Source of the DNA: Plasmodium coatneyi | Taxonomy: Eukaryota; Apicomplexa; Aconoidasida; Haemosporida; Plasmodiidae | DNA length: 64,000 nt | Assembly: GCF_001680005.1 (NCBI RefSeq) | Contig: NC_033567.1 | Coordinates: forward strand, 4,340,001 to 4,404,000 | Direction of reading: 5' to 3' | Part shown: in pieces, positions 45,616 to 57,446 of the stretch | Layout of the letters: every line of letters begins with the position of its first letter | How positions within the stretch are numbered: the first letter of the stretch is position 1 | The notes under the pieces: generated by a model | Told to the model about the DNA's origin: nothing | What the model saw: the letters and a program-made list of their open reading frames with translations, nothing else | The model's database searches: none | Program-made: the position numbers and the translations under genes

Positions 45616-46453
45616 TTTTCGCTCTTCCGTTCAAGTGGCAGTCGTGGGGTTATGACTCTGTTTCGGCAAGCCTGCATTCGGGTTTTCCTCGCATGGTGAA
45701 TTCGTCGTTGGTACAAGATCGCTGTTTTCTTGGGGGAAAAGAAGGAAGGAGGGTGGCGCATACGTTTGACCACACAAAGAGGACTAAGCCGTGCCGAAAA
45801 ATTGTTCAAGTAACACGGGGTGATGAGAAAAAACCGACGGCGAATGGGTAACACAAAAATGGATGCAAAAGGAAAATAATAACTCCCGAGAGCATACGCA
45901 AAAATGTTAACATATTAACATATAAAGTCATGCGAGGGTGGAAAATGCCAAGGAGAAGAACGCAAATGTGAGGATGGACCAAAACGGTAAATTCTCCCGA
46001 TGCAGACTTGCGAAAGTACAATACTCGCCCGCTAATCGATGTATACAAAACCATACGGACATGAGAAAACACTTTGGCGCCTGCACTAATTTGAGGGGAA
46101 TTTTTTTTTTTTTTTTGTGCGGTATAAATTATTAGCAAAGCTTGTTCATATGTTCTTTTTTTTTTTTTTTTTTTTTTTCTCATCCTATAAATTGAAAATA
46201 AAAAATTGCCTGAAAAAGCGTTGCTGCGGTGTTGGGGCTGTAATTTAAAAAGGCGCGAAAAGAGGATGTTCATCCAAGCCAGGTCAGTAGGCACGTCATA
46301 AATTATTCTATCATAGTGACGGACCACTACATTTATGTACTTTTAACACTTAAGTACGTATTGAAAAAAGAACAGCGCGCCCGCGAAAGGACGGGAAGGA
46401 AAAATTAATTCACTTTCTTTAGCTGCCTTATCATAAGCCTAATCAAATTCCCA
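45616..46453. other. Intergenic, divergent promoters
   Basis: Between the TFIIF alpha start (-) and the small basic gene (+), with T tracts near 46102-46115 and 46156-46178. The minus-strand open frame of 173 codons across it has homopolymer-derived Lys runs and no domain; not called. Confidence 0.5.
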
Positions 46454-47401
46454 ATGGCATTGAAAACGACCAAAAAGAAAATAATCACAAAGGAGAAGAA
46501 GGACGCCAAAAATGGCACAACCAAAAAAAAAAGCAGAGATCAAAACGTCGTTAGCCAAGAGAAGGAAGACGAACTGAGCTTTAACCCCTTCAAAACCAAG
46601 GAACAAATAAAGCCATTCGAGTTAAGCATAGAGAATGAAAACACGACTGATGAGGAGGAAAACCAAACAGGTAAAACAGGATTAAACAAAAAAACATGCC
46701 CAACTGTAAACAACAACAACACGTCTTTGCTCTTTTATCGTAATGGTTGCGCCAAATTATGTGTTAAAAGACTTTTACCCATGGGGTCTACGCGTATATA
46801 CAATGAGGAATGTAAACACATAGCACATTTTTTTTTTTTTTTTCCGCATTAGACTCGTTTAAGGAGCTGTTAAAGAGAAGGATAAAACAGATGAATCAGA
46901 AAATGAAGGAAAAGGACCAGAAGGTGACCCCTCACTTTAGGTAAGACTGTCAGCTATGCGTTTTGCGTGTGTTAATTGCTTAAGTGTGAGCAATGTATGT
47001 GATGGGACGGACGGTGACAGCTGCCTTGTCATTAATAATGCACACATAACTGAGGTGGAAAAGGAAAAAATAGGAGGTCAAGGGGAATACCAGTCACAGT
47101 TTCATTTTTCTGATCATCGTGTTGTGCGACGTTCGTGTTCTCAACTGTACTTGCAATATATCCTTTAAGAGTCGCGCACAGAATGCCAACACGTTCGGGC
47201 TATATGTTGCACGTGTGTATAGCATTACCTGTGTGCAATGGTCCGTAGCTGTTCTTTTTAGCCCTCATTTGACCACACGCCACTCCATTTTAACCCTCCA
47301 CTTGCAGACATAAGTACCAGGAGGATATCGAAAACTCGGGAAAAAGCTGGTTCGAAAACAAGCTACTGAATGACGTTCCAAGGAAGTTAACCACGTGTTG
47401 A
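46454..47401 (+). CDS. Small basic hypothetical protein, 132 aa, 3 exons
   Basis: Exons 46454-46670, 46853-46940 and 47308-47401, phase-consistent (399 nt). The N-terminal half is Lys/Thr/Glu low complexity (KTTKKKIITKEKK...). The last about 60 residues look conserved: a basic helix (SFKELLKRRIKQMNQKMKEK), then a tail with HKYQEDIENSGKSWFENKLL and a final Cys. The Trp-Phe dipeptide tail after a basic helix recalls small nucleolar pre-rRNA processing factors, but I cannot name the family and do not assert a function. There is no signal peptide or membrane segment. It is convergent with the 40S S2 gene and divergent from TFIIF alpha. Confidence 0.62.
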
Positions 47402-48320
47402 GAGGGCGCATGGTTTAAAAAAAAAAACACATTTTGATGATAGTATTTTAGGAAGGGCTTTTACCCCTTACGGATGAGTTCAATTCAGCTGGAGTGGTTC
47501 CCCACGGATGGGGCACAGTTTAAAAAGTTGGACTCCGCTCCTCCACATTAGTCATTTTAAAATTGCCCCCCGTTCATGTGACATAACCCATTGTGTGGTT
47601 AATGTGTGACGGGTTATTTTTTCCCCCAATTTCGCATTCAGCAATGTGGATGGTTATTTGTTTTATATTTGTTCAAAGCTGCTGCACCAATCGAGCAGAT
47701 AAAATGGACAAGTCAGTCAACTGTTTAGAATTTTATTATTTTTTTTTTTTTTTAAAAAGCAACATCATTTACGTGCTAAAACACGTTTGTTTGAAAAATT
47801 GTCCCTCCATACTTCAACCGCAAATGTTGCAAAAAGGGGAGTGTGTAACTCTACATGGGGTGTATCATTCCACAGAGTAATGGAAACAAAACAGGTGAAG
47901 AAAAAAGCTCACCTACATTTTGTTCCTTTCGTCCAAATTCCCCTCCTCACACTTTGCCGCGTAAAATTGTCTCCATAAATAAAAGCCTTTTAAATATATC
48001 ACCATTAAATTTGAACTGCTATGTTTGCTTTATTTCAATTAGGTTTATAAGAAAAAAAAAAAAAAAAAATCCGCCTGTACAATTTTTTTTATTTTTTAAT
48101 GTGAAAATTTTAAATAAGCAACATTCGTTTGGGTGAAAACAAGTGATATGAAGAAATGAAAAAAAGGGACGTATAGCAGAAGTCGCCCTGTAGCATATAA
48201 AAGGTTACGCCTCTTCATTCTTTACACTTAAAAAGCGCCAACATTCCGCAAAAATGCACCTTTTGGGTAATAATCCATCTGGCAATTCTTCCTATTTGCA
48301 TGTTTGTATCTTCAAACCGT
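47402..48320. other. Intergenic, convergent genes
   Basis: 3' regions of the small basic gene (+) and 40S S2 (-). T tract at 47740-47753, A tract at 48051-48068. Nothing coding seen. Confidence 0.55.
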
Positions 48321-49864
48321 CTAAGGCGTCTGCTTCTGAATCTTCATGTTCTGGTAGGTCTCCAGGAAATCTGACCATTCCTCATATGGAGACTTGTCAA
48401 ACTTGGTTACCTTCCATAAGTCCGGAGTTAAGTAGCCGTATGTTTTGCTCAAGGCGTTGAAAATGGCCTACAAAAAATGGAAAAAAGAAAAAAAAGGCAG
48501 ATATATGGGGAACAGGAAGTATTTAAAGCAATTGCATGAGCGTGTACTATGTGGGCACGAATGCAATACACACTGTGAGGAATTAACACAAACAATGTGG
48601 TGCGTCGTCTTTATTTGCCTAGTGGGGAATTCGCACTTCTTACCCTTAAAAAGTTGCCCCTTGTTTTGGTCTTTCCACAAGAGGAGGAGAAGCAATCCTT
48701 AATGCCCGCAAAGTTAAGCATTTTCTTCGTCGTTGGAGCACCCACGATCTGCGTACCCCTTGGAGCTGGCACCAAACGAATACGAACACTACCACATTTT
48801 CCAGACACTTTCATTGGCACCGTGTGGGGGTCTCCGATTTTGTTTCCCCAGTATCCTCTTCTCACAGGAATTAAAGACAGTTTAGCAGCAATTATTGCAC
48901 CTCTAATGGCAGTTGCCACTTCTTTGGCGCACTTTACTCCTAAGCCACAATGTCCATTTCCGTCCCCAATGGCAACAAATGCCTTAAATCTTGTTCTCTG
49001 TCCGGCACGTGTTTGTTTCTGTACAGGCATAATTTTCACAACATCATCCTTTAAGGGGTGGGCACATTCCCCAGGTTGAAAAAAGTAATCAATAATTTGA
49101 TACTCCTTAATGGGCAAGGAATGCAAATAAATTTCTTCGATGGAAACTATTTTTCCTTCCTTGACCAAACGTCCCAACTTTGTTACGGGTACCCAGTTCT
49201 TCAAGTCATCTTCTGCGGAACCTCTTCCTCTAAAAAGGGGTAATAAAGGGTGGTATTAAAAAGTGCGCTTAAAGAGTGGAACCCGGTTCGCAGCATACAT
49301 GTGGCACGTGCGTATGTAGGCTCCTAGGGGGGGCACGTCGTTCTATCCTGTTCATGCTTCATCAACCCATTCCGCTAACCCCCTTAGTGCCGCTTTCACT
49401 TCCTTCCTGCTTACCTTCCTCTTCCTCGTCCTCTACCACGGCCGCCTCTTCCACCCCTCAAGCCCCTTCCAAATCCTCTTGAAAAGCCTCCTCTATCTCC
49501 TATTAGATGGAAAAAAAAAAAAAAAATTAGCGGCAGTATTTATGCGTACGTTTGATGTAGGCAGCTCGGCGTACTACTCAAATGAAGCTCAGTTAAGAAG
49601 GAAGTCAATCGAAAACACGTGCAAGTATTCAGCCATGTTCCTATACAAGCACGTTACATGCGCCTACGCGGCGCCAAGGTGTACACGTGGAGCATTCCAA
49701 TTTACGAACAAGCAAGCATATATCCACAAATAAGCATTCACGTAGGAACGTACATGCGCAATAACGCGCCCGTTCTATTAGCAAACACTATGAAACGCAG
49801 CGGGGGAAGAAGCATAAAAGGGGATATTTTCAAAAAAACGCAAATGCAAAAGTATACCTTCCAT
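48321..49864 (-). CDS. RPS2: 40S ribosomal protein S2 (uS5)
   Basis: Small-subunit ribosomal protein near the mRNA entry channel, involved in decoding fidelity. Four exons, 49864-49858, 49499-49415, 49229-48644 and 48467-48321, total 825 nt (274 aa). Exon 1 is a 7-base microexon carrying only ATG GAA G. Exon 2 encodes the eukaryotic RGG-type N-terminal extension (GGRGGRGRGRGRGR-like). Exon 3 holds the uS5 core: NWVPVTKLGRLVKEGKI, then EYQIIDYF, RFKAFVAIGDGNGHCGLG, CAKEVATAIRGAIIAAKLS, PVRRGYWGNKIGDPHT and CGSVRIRLVPAPRGTQIVG. Exon 4 gives the C-terminal tail (YGYLTPDLW...EEWSDFLE). All are hallmark eukaryotic S2 blocks. Length is normal for S2. Identity is certain; exon 1 is inferred from phase and the conserved Gly-Arg start. 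Confidence 0.93.
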
Positions 49865-51617
49865 GTTGCTTGCTATGCCAGTTAGGATCCTTAAAAGTGG
49901 AGTGTTAAAGTTAACTGCGCTTCGTTAAGCTTTTATTTGCTATGTTGCTCGGATGGTAAGTATCCTCTTAGCAGGCGAAGAATAATCTGCTTGCGTTTGT
50001 GTTCTTTTTAACCCTTCCTGCAAGGTATTCGTAATTTACGTTTGCGTTATTGCTTGAGAAAAAGAGATGTACGAGTACGAGCGTTTTTACGTATGCTTAC
50101 TGTTCTCACGCGATTCAGCAGAAATTAAAAAAAAATTTTCGTTCCTTTTTTGAATTTTTTTTGGTGGAATGAATTCATACGCAGGAATATTCGCAGCTGC
50201 ACGTTGCTTTAATTGTTTTTTTTTTTTTTTTTTAAAATGATCATACGCGTTGGTACTCGCGTTGCTTCGTGGAAATTTTTTCGCCTCGCAGTGGTAAATA
50301 TGCCTGCGTGGGTAAACAATGGCCGTCCCGACGGAAAAGTTGAAAAGCTCACTAAAATTGTATATATAGAGGGGCAAAAGAAAAGGCTACAAAGTGGTAT
50401 TATCTCTAATGTGCCTGTACAATATTGTTGGGGGTTTCCTTCCCGTTGTGCATTTTCCTAGGTAATGGAACGAGGCGCGAAGGGCCGGGGGCATTTTCCG
50501 AAGGTATAAAAAAAAAAAAGAGGAAGCCGTAGCGTTGAAGTTGCCATTTGGTCGAAATACCAACTCACGTGTGGAAAAAGGCATATGATAATTTGTATAC
50601 ATATATAGGAATACGGTTTGGTAGGTGCTTTCTCAGGTGTGGGGAGACCCCCTTTCAACGAGAACGTCCCCCCGCTGTGCAATTAATTCGGCGACACCTT
50701 TGCCTGTTGCGGTGCCCTTCCCCCCCTTTTATTATTGCAAAAAGTACATTAGAAGGAAAGCGCAATGAGTGCCAAAAAAAAAAAAAAGAGAAAAAAAATA
50801 ACCATCCGTTTAGGCCAACTTTTAAGCAGCCCCAAATATGCCAGCAATAAAACGCTGACATGAAGTAGTAGTCCCCCACCGCGTTAATGCACGACAAAAC
50901 AAACGTGCTATAAAAAATCCTGTATGGGTTAAATTAAAAATATCCACGCGCTAGTACATGGGCAGCGGCAACAGCATATCATAGTATATATACTGTAGTG
51001 TACACTACATTATTTGTAGATTTCCAGAGAACATGGCTGCCACCGCGGGAAGCAAATCCGCTTGCCCCCTTTTGTATTTCGGATTCCCGAAGAGCCATTC
51101 ACTCGTTGGTAAAAATTGGGGAAGCAGTTGCAAGTTTGGCTGAACGGTGACGCGATGCCGCACGATACCTACCAATGTAGGTAAGTACTAATATCATGTG
51201 ATTATCCACCTTCCTCACCCTGCTGTTTTCGCTGCTTTGTAGGGAAAACATAACACCATAAGAAAAGCCACAAAGAAATGTGCCTTTTCCGTTTTTTTTT
51301 TTAATTCACATGATTATCAGCTTAAGGATGCTACAGTTGTGCTTTTTTTTTTTTTAATTCGCTAACTTGGGAGGAAATGTGACAATCCGTTAAGTTTAGT
51401 GCTGCGTGGATTGTTTTCCGCGCGATGCCTCCTTCACTAAAAGTGAGGAACCTTGTTGGCTACATTTAGAATGTACATATGGGAAATTGGCATTTTTTTT
51501 TTTTCTAATTCTGCTATACGTCGTCACTTGGGTTAATTTTCCACTGTGTTATCTTGGAAGAAAGCTCTTTTTTTTTTTTTTTTTTTCGGATAGCCTAACG
51601 TATCGTGTGTTGGGGGG

Positions 51618-51650
<33 letters not shown>

Positions 51651-53096
51651 ATTCAAAGGTTGGTGAAATATTCCAAATGGGACGGTGTCCCATCATCACG
51701 ATGGTATGCATTATAGTATATGGCGGCCCTCAAATGTGTTCATTTCCTTCTGAGAAAAAGTTTCCTTGAACTTGGCTCATTTGATTTAGTTCACAATCTG
51801 ATGGTTTTTTCATTTCCTTTATCACCATTCCATATGTGAATGGAGTACACAAAAAATGCGAGCTAGATGCTGAAAGACACACACGTATACATACACGCTT
51901 ACATACGTTCGCACATACATTTGTACTTACGTTTATGTACTTGCGAAAGTTGCGGGCTGCAGATGCCCACCTCTCCGGAAATTTACAACAGAACAAATGA
52001 AACAGCCAAAGGTAAATCGTCCGATTGCAGCCTTTTCCTGCTTGGGCAGTTAGGCCATAAGTGAGTAGGCCTCACGAGAACGGGCGAATTGGCTCGTCGG
52101 AAAAAAGGAAAAAGAAAAAAGCGAAGGACGCTAAAGGAGCTGCAAAAGGAAACCGCCAAGCCGTTACGAACGGACCTCCTGCGCCCACCCTGCTCAGCAA
52201 AATCCTTAAACGTAAAATTAAAAAAAATGAAGAGAAAAGAATGGCCTGTAAAAAAGAAGCAAAAAGAAAAGTGCCCCCCCGCCATAGGCGGAAAAGGAAA
52301 GATCATCCCTAGAAAAAATATAAGGTTAAAATGATGAAATGTGGATAGTGCCGCGGGATCGCCGTAACGCTGTGGGGACCACACCCCTGGTGATAGCATT
52401 TATGTGTGCACAGTTGTTGGGGTGTGCACACACGTACATACGTACGTATACATATATATAAATGTATATGTACATTTATATTCTCGTTTATACCTTTGCG
52501 CATGCAGCTTTCCGCGGACCACACCGCGGTTTAGGTGACCCGAATAAATGAGCCCACTTGGTTAAAAAAAAAAAAAAAAAAAAAAAAAGAAAACAGAACA
52601 AATCGACGAAACATGTGCACAACAGTTTAAAGCATTTCACCCCTACATACATATGTAGATAACATATGTGTACCCTTTAAAAACGTACCAAGGTTGCATT
52701 TTTCCATTATTATTTTTTTTAATCCCCCCTCACTTTGCCAAAAAAGTGAATAAGACAGTATATATGGACGCGAATATATAGCCACTCATATGAATTTTTT
52801 TTTTTTTTTTTTTTCGAGCTAGAAATGCTAAAAGAACAACTGTTCTAAAACACCTTTCTGTTTTGCATAAACTGCTTGTCTTTTTTTTTTTTTTTTTTTT
52901 TGCGCGGACAGATATATGCGCTTGAGCTTGTATAAATATATTGACACAACGTGCATTCATACATGTGCACATAAGCGGACGTGTAGGGACACAGCCCCAT
53001 GGACGTTTGCGAATCCCGCGGCACACACGTGAATGAACCCCCACAAAGGGAGTTTCCCTTCCCCCCCCCTTTCAAATATAATTATAACCATCCACG
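49865..53096. other. Long intergenic between 40S S2 and glutaminyl cyclase (divergent)
   Basis: 3.2 kb of divergent promoter DNA with many A- and T-tracts (51620-51648 A28; 51567-51586 T20; 52564-52588 A25; 52795-52814 T20; 52879-52900 T22). A Lys-rich open stretch at 51963-52312 is the only coding candidate (next entry). No RNA gene recognised. Confidence 0.5.
51963..52312 (+). CDS. Doubtful small Lys-rich protein
   Basis: ATG 51963 opens a 33-codon frame (MPTSPEIYNRTNETAK...) ended by a TGA. The stop lies directly at a consensus GTGAGT donor, and a Lys/Arg-rich frame continues to a stop at 52312 if an intron is removed (e.g. acceptor near 52200, CTGCTCAG). More than one reading frame is open and Lys-rich here, so the composition is weak evidence. 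Remembered synteny has S2 and glutaminyl cyclase as neighbours without a gene between. Confidence 0.18.
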
Positions 53097-54348
53097 ATGT
53101 TTTTCTGCAGGATGTTTAGGAAGATGGTGGTGGTGGTGACAGTAGTGGTGGTGTTGCTAATCATAGCATCGGTGTTGTTAATTCTTCATTTCGTTAATAA
53201 CTCGAGCTCAAGTGAAAAATTCCCCTTTGGAATTGGAGTGTACACATACGACGTGGTGTTTAAGTACAGCCACATGCACGACCCTGCGATTGGCAAACAA
53301 GCAAATGTTGGATCAAATGTTATTCCAATCAATAAAGCGCATTCGCCATTTACACAGGGATTATTTTTTATAGATAATGATACACTACTCGAATCCTCAG
53401 GGTTATATGGGGCCAGCTATATTAGGGAGTTTTCTCTTTCTTCGGGGAAAACCAAAAGGTTTAACAATTTAAAAAGCAACCTCTTCGCAGAAGGTTTGGC
53501 AATTGTCGTCGAGCCAATGACATACAAGAAGTTTATCCTAACCCTAACGTACAAGGAAAAAATTATTCTCGTTTTTGATTATGACACTATGGAGTTGTAT
53601 CACACATTCGAGCATGAGTTGGATGGATATGGTCTCACGTCCAACATCGATCTCCTACAATCCGTTGAAGATTTGAAGGAAGAAAACTTTGCCCGTAATC
53701 AAAAACTGTGGACAACTACTGGGGATAATTATTTGTACGAAATTGAAATTCCTTACGAATTTTCAAAAACTAAAAAACTGTCCATATCTGGGAAGACACA
53801 AATTACTTGTGCGGGCTTTGCTATTTATCACGTCAACGAGCTGGAGTACCATGTGCAGGCCAAGACACTCTACGTCAATATCTTCCTCACCAAGCTGATC
53901 CTGGAGATCGACATTTCCAAGGGCACGTGCCTTAAGATCATCAACTTGTCCGGCCTTGTAGAGAAATGTGATAATTACGTAAGTGGGAGTTAACAGGGTG
54001 CTACTGCCAAGTGTGCACGTACCTTTCGTGTGACCGCCACGTCGTTACACCATGGCGTATACTTCTTGCGCCAATTTATATACCAATTTATATGCCCATT
54101 TTATGCATTCATCTTTTGTACCCCTTCGCACCCACCCACAGAAGGAAGGAATGAAAAACAGGGAGTCCGTGCTCAATGGAATAGCGATAGACCCCCAGAA
54201 CAGCAAGGCGGACCTGCCTAATCTGCTCGTAACGGGCAAGATATGGCCCAACATGTTCCAAATCAGGCTGGTCAAAAGTATTAGCAACTTGGAGGCCACC
54301 GCGGCGCTCAGTGAGTACTTCAAGTCGATTGGGAAGAAGGTATCGTGA
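53097..54348 (+). CDS. QC: Glutaminyl-peptide cyclotransferase (plant-type glutamine cyclotransferase)
   Basis: Enzyme that converts N-terminal Gln (or Glu) of peptides to pyroglutamate, here of the five-bladed beta-propeller (plant/bacterial) type rather than the mammalian type. Exons 53097-53978 and 54142-54348 (phase 0) give 362 aa. Residues about 10-33 form a signal anchor (VVVVTVVVVLLIIASVLLIL), placing the catalytic domain in the secretory lumen. Family landmarks include the start of the propeller at HSPFTQGLFFIDNDTLLESSGLYG, typical of F-T-Q-G-L-x-[FY]-x...L-x-E-S-T-G-x-Y-G, then FAEGLAI, LWTTTGDNYLYEI and, in exon 2, the closing blade VLNGIAIDPQNS....LLVTGKIWPNMFQIRLV, which is diagnostic (L-N-G-I-A-x...V-T-G-K-x-W-P). 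Identity is confident. Confidence 0.9.
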
Positions 54349-55071
54349 GTGCCTCCTCGTACGGGCATGATCAAACTGCTGCGCGTGAATATCAAGATGT
54401 TGGCTCCAACTGGAGGTGCAAATTTGGGTCCGTGTGCCCTCCTCCTGGGGCCACCATTTTTTCTTCATCGCCATCAGACATACATCATTCCGATGTCCAA
54501 ATTGGGATTCCCTTTTTAAGTATCTGTGTGTAAATTCCCCTCCCCGGATGCACACATTAACAGATTTTGTGTTAAATGAATTAAGGAGCAGCCTAAACTG
54601 CACTGTTAATTAGTTGCGTTTTTTTCAACCGTGTAATAATGTTTCTGTGTTAGCGAGGTGCCCTCTGCGCTTTGCCGTGCGGTGGTTGGATCACGTCGCT
54701 ATTGCTACTACAACTAAAAGCAATGTTGTTTTTTTTTTGTTATTTCTTAAACAAACTGTTTATATTACTAAAGCGTTGATATAGAAATGGCGAATGGTAA
54801 GGGTGCCTTCAGTGTTTTTTTCTGTGTCGCGTTGGCTGCACACACAAGTGGAAACCTGGTAAATCCTGCCTGTATAGTGTCACCCATTTGTGCGCGCTTA
54901 CACGTACAGTGAAGTGGGCTGCGCATTTTATTCCTCAAGTTGCGTCCTCCCATGAAGTCCTTCCAATATTGACGATCCCTCAACAAAGTGAACCCTCCAA
55001 ATGGGCTTTGTTCCCCCCTTTTGCGGAAAAAAAAAAAAAAAAAAATCGTTCCGCCGGATTTGAACACACAA
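54349..55071. other. Intergenic, convergent genes
   Basis: 3' regions of glutaminyl cyclase (+) and the FAS1 gene (-). A tract at 55027-55045. No gene seen. Confidence 0.55.
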
Positions 55072-56013
55072 CTACCTCTGTATTATCGGCCTGTCGACAA
55101 TGTGGACCACTCCGTTGTGGCACTTCATGTTTGGTCTGATGATCTTCGCTTCATTAAGGAAAATTGAGTGGTCGCAATTTTTAAACTCTCCTGTTATCTT
55201 TACCAGTAGGTCTTTGTTAACTAAGTTGGTGATTTTCTCAGGGGCGTCCCTTTTCTCGTTGAACACGAGCCACTGCAAGGGATGGTAGAGCGCGTGTCGA
55301 TGAGGGAGGGTTACACACGTATGTAGATGCACGGTGATAAGGCGTGGCAATAACCCACTGGTGCAAATGCATAGACAAATGCAACTCACAGGCTGGTAGG
55401 AAGATCCGTACAGGTCCCTGTAGAGCCAAAAGTCCTTCGTAAAGTGACCCAAAACAAATTCCATCAACTTGTCCCCTTCTTCATATAATTTGGCTAAACT
55501 CTCGGGGCTAATTAATTTCAGAGCCTCGTTCGAAGGAAGGAACCCCGTGTAGGGGCCTTCCAAGGATAGCTCGTGTATGAGGGAGGTACCCACTGAGAAG
55601 GGGATGCATTTGAAAGGGGGGAGGTTAAATGGGAAAGGAAGATCAACGTGATGAGGACCCCCAATGAGGCAGGACAAATAATAATGGTTCTACAAAAACA
55701 CAGAAAATTGTGTGCGCCTCAAGGGAGAGACACCCCGTAAAGCGAATCTTGTGTGCATATCGCATCACACTGCATGTGTCCAACTCGGAGTTATACCATT
55801 GGGATGACTCAGAAAGCGGGAAAATAATTTCAGTTCATTATGGGAGTATATCAAATTTACCAACGTCCTCTTAATAGGTTTGTGTTCAAAGCACCAGTAC
55901 GTTTTTCGGTTAATGCTTTCTGGATCGTTTGTCACTTTTTGCGGTTTCCTCAATCCGCCACTGCGTGTGTATAGCCTTTTAATGACAAGAAAGGGGGGGT
56001 GGCTCTTTTTCAT
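55072..56013 (-). CDS. FAS1 (fasciclin) domain protein, 206 aa, 3 exons
   Basis: Exons 56013-55797, 55592-55390 and 55272-55072 join in phase to 621 nt. A single FAS1 fold follows a basic N-terminus: LKLFSRFLSHPN then LIHELSLEGPYTGFLPSNEAL (about residues 77-97) is the H1 motif (G-P-x-T-x-F-x-P-x-N-x-A). NGVVHIVDRPII near the C-terminus (about 193-204) is the H2 motif (N-G-x-I-H-x-I-D-x-x-L). FAS1 domains usually sit outside cells and mediate adhesion, but this one lacks a signal peptide. Its first 25 residues (MKKSHPPFLVIKRLYTRSGG) are basic and hydroxylated, like a mitochondrial or apicoplast presequence. The intron 1 acceptor was placed at the polypyrimidine tract before 55593 because the alternative acceptor at 55690 breaks the phase. 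Function in Plasmodium is unknown to me. Confidence 0.75.
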
Positions 56014-57446
56014 TCTTTTGTATTTACGCCTAATTTGGGGGGATGTGCGTACGTAGGTTTTGTTCAGCCGTTTGGATTCTCCACTCCTTGGCTAGCAATT
56101 TTTTGCAGATCCTTTTGCAAAGGGGGATGGATGAATCTGCGATAGCGTTGGTTTTGATGGGTAGATAAGTCTCCCCATTTTGTTAACAAAGTGTGATCAT
56201 TCAGAAGGGGGTTCCCTTGTGTAGGGGGTAAGGTGCCGTTAAATGGGATACTGCGAATGGGGGTGGTGGCGTGCACACGCGTACAATTTCGGTGAGAATA
56301 CGGCTGCAACTTCGCTTAGGATAACAGTTACCGGTTTGCTGTGCCCATTTGAAGCGGAAAAAAAGAAGAGGCATAGGGAAACCACAAAATGGAGCAAGCA
56401 AAACGACCTTCTAACTCCGCACATCATCTGTGCATACTTCGCGTGAAAAAAAAAAAAAAAAAAAAAACGCCACGTTTTCCAGTTTGCCAATTTTTCTTAA
56501 TCTTGGAAAATGTTCGTTCCCATTTGTTGTTACATTCGTAAGAACTATTTTTTTTTATTTTTACCTGTTTGAGACATTGTTATTTTTTTTTTAATTTTTT
56601 AGATAGTGTGTTCATGTGCAAAGTGCGCGAGGAAAATTATGCATTCCTGTGCGAGGGTTTCTGATTGTGTACTGGACAAATGAATACGGGTTTACGAGGG
56701 AGAGTACGCGAATTAAACGAATGGACTGAAGTTGGATCATAACAGTCCAAGTGAATTCCTTCCCCGTTCCTTGTTCACATGTGCAACATTGAGGGATGCC
56801 ATATTAACACGACGCGTCAACAATAGGGTGAGTACTCCAACGGAAAAGTGTGCCGTAAAGGGAGTTCAGCAGCTTGTTCGCCCAGCCTTGCGTCCTTTGC
56901 GCAGTCGTGTTTGTGTGACTATATCAGGATCTTCACGTAAGGGGGAAAAAAAAGGGTACACATAAAAAGGCACACAAATGGGCATACAAACAAATGCACA
57001 AATGGATGCACAAACGGGTACACCAACGCACACATACACACATTTGGCACGCCCAGCTAAACTCATGGGTATGCCGCTCAGCCAGAATTGCGAAGCTGTT
57101 GTTCTTTAAGCAGTGGCACTTGGGAGATCGAATTTTGTGCGCCTATGTGTACACGTGCATACGTGTCGGTCCCTTTGTTCCCCCGCCAAGTTTGTCCTCT
57201 TTCCCAGAAAAAAAAAATAAAATATATATCATAAATAAAGGCCTCAAAAAAATACCATAAAAAGAGACTATCACAAAAAAATTGCCATAAATTGCTATAA
57301 AAAAGGCAAACCGTGCGGCGAAGCAAAACCGATAGAGCGTCCAAGCTGCGCCCTTTCCTGAAGACACAGCAGTTCGGCTAAGAAACCGCCAAGTGTGAGG
57401 CAGTTACGCACACATATATACGCCCTTGAAGCGCTTAAAATACAAA
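56014..57446. other. Intergenic, divergent promoters
   Basis: Between the FAS1 gene (-) and the coiled-coil gene (+). Contains an A23 tract near 56445 and a short imperfect repeat region rich in GCACAAAC/TGG units (about 56966-57045). Nothing coding recognised. Confidence 0.5.
56966..57045. repeat. Short imperfect tandem repeats (GCACAAATGG-type)
   Basis: About six 10-15 bp units of the form GCACACAAATGGGCATACAAACAAAT... follow each other with substitutions, ending in CA-rich microsatellite. Confidence 0.5.

Noticed and set aside
45806..46327. 173-codon minus-strand open frame
   Set aside because: Starts without a clear ATG context, has Lys runs from T tracts, spans the divergent promoter and shows no domain.
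55593..55689. Earlier acceptor for FAS1 exon 2
   Set aside because: Phase does not match exon 1; the polypyrimidine-preceded acceptor at 55593 restores phase and the FAS1 motif.
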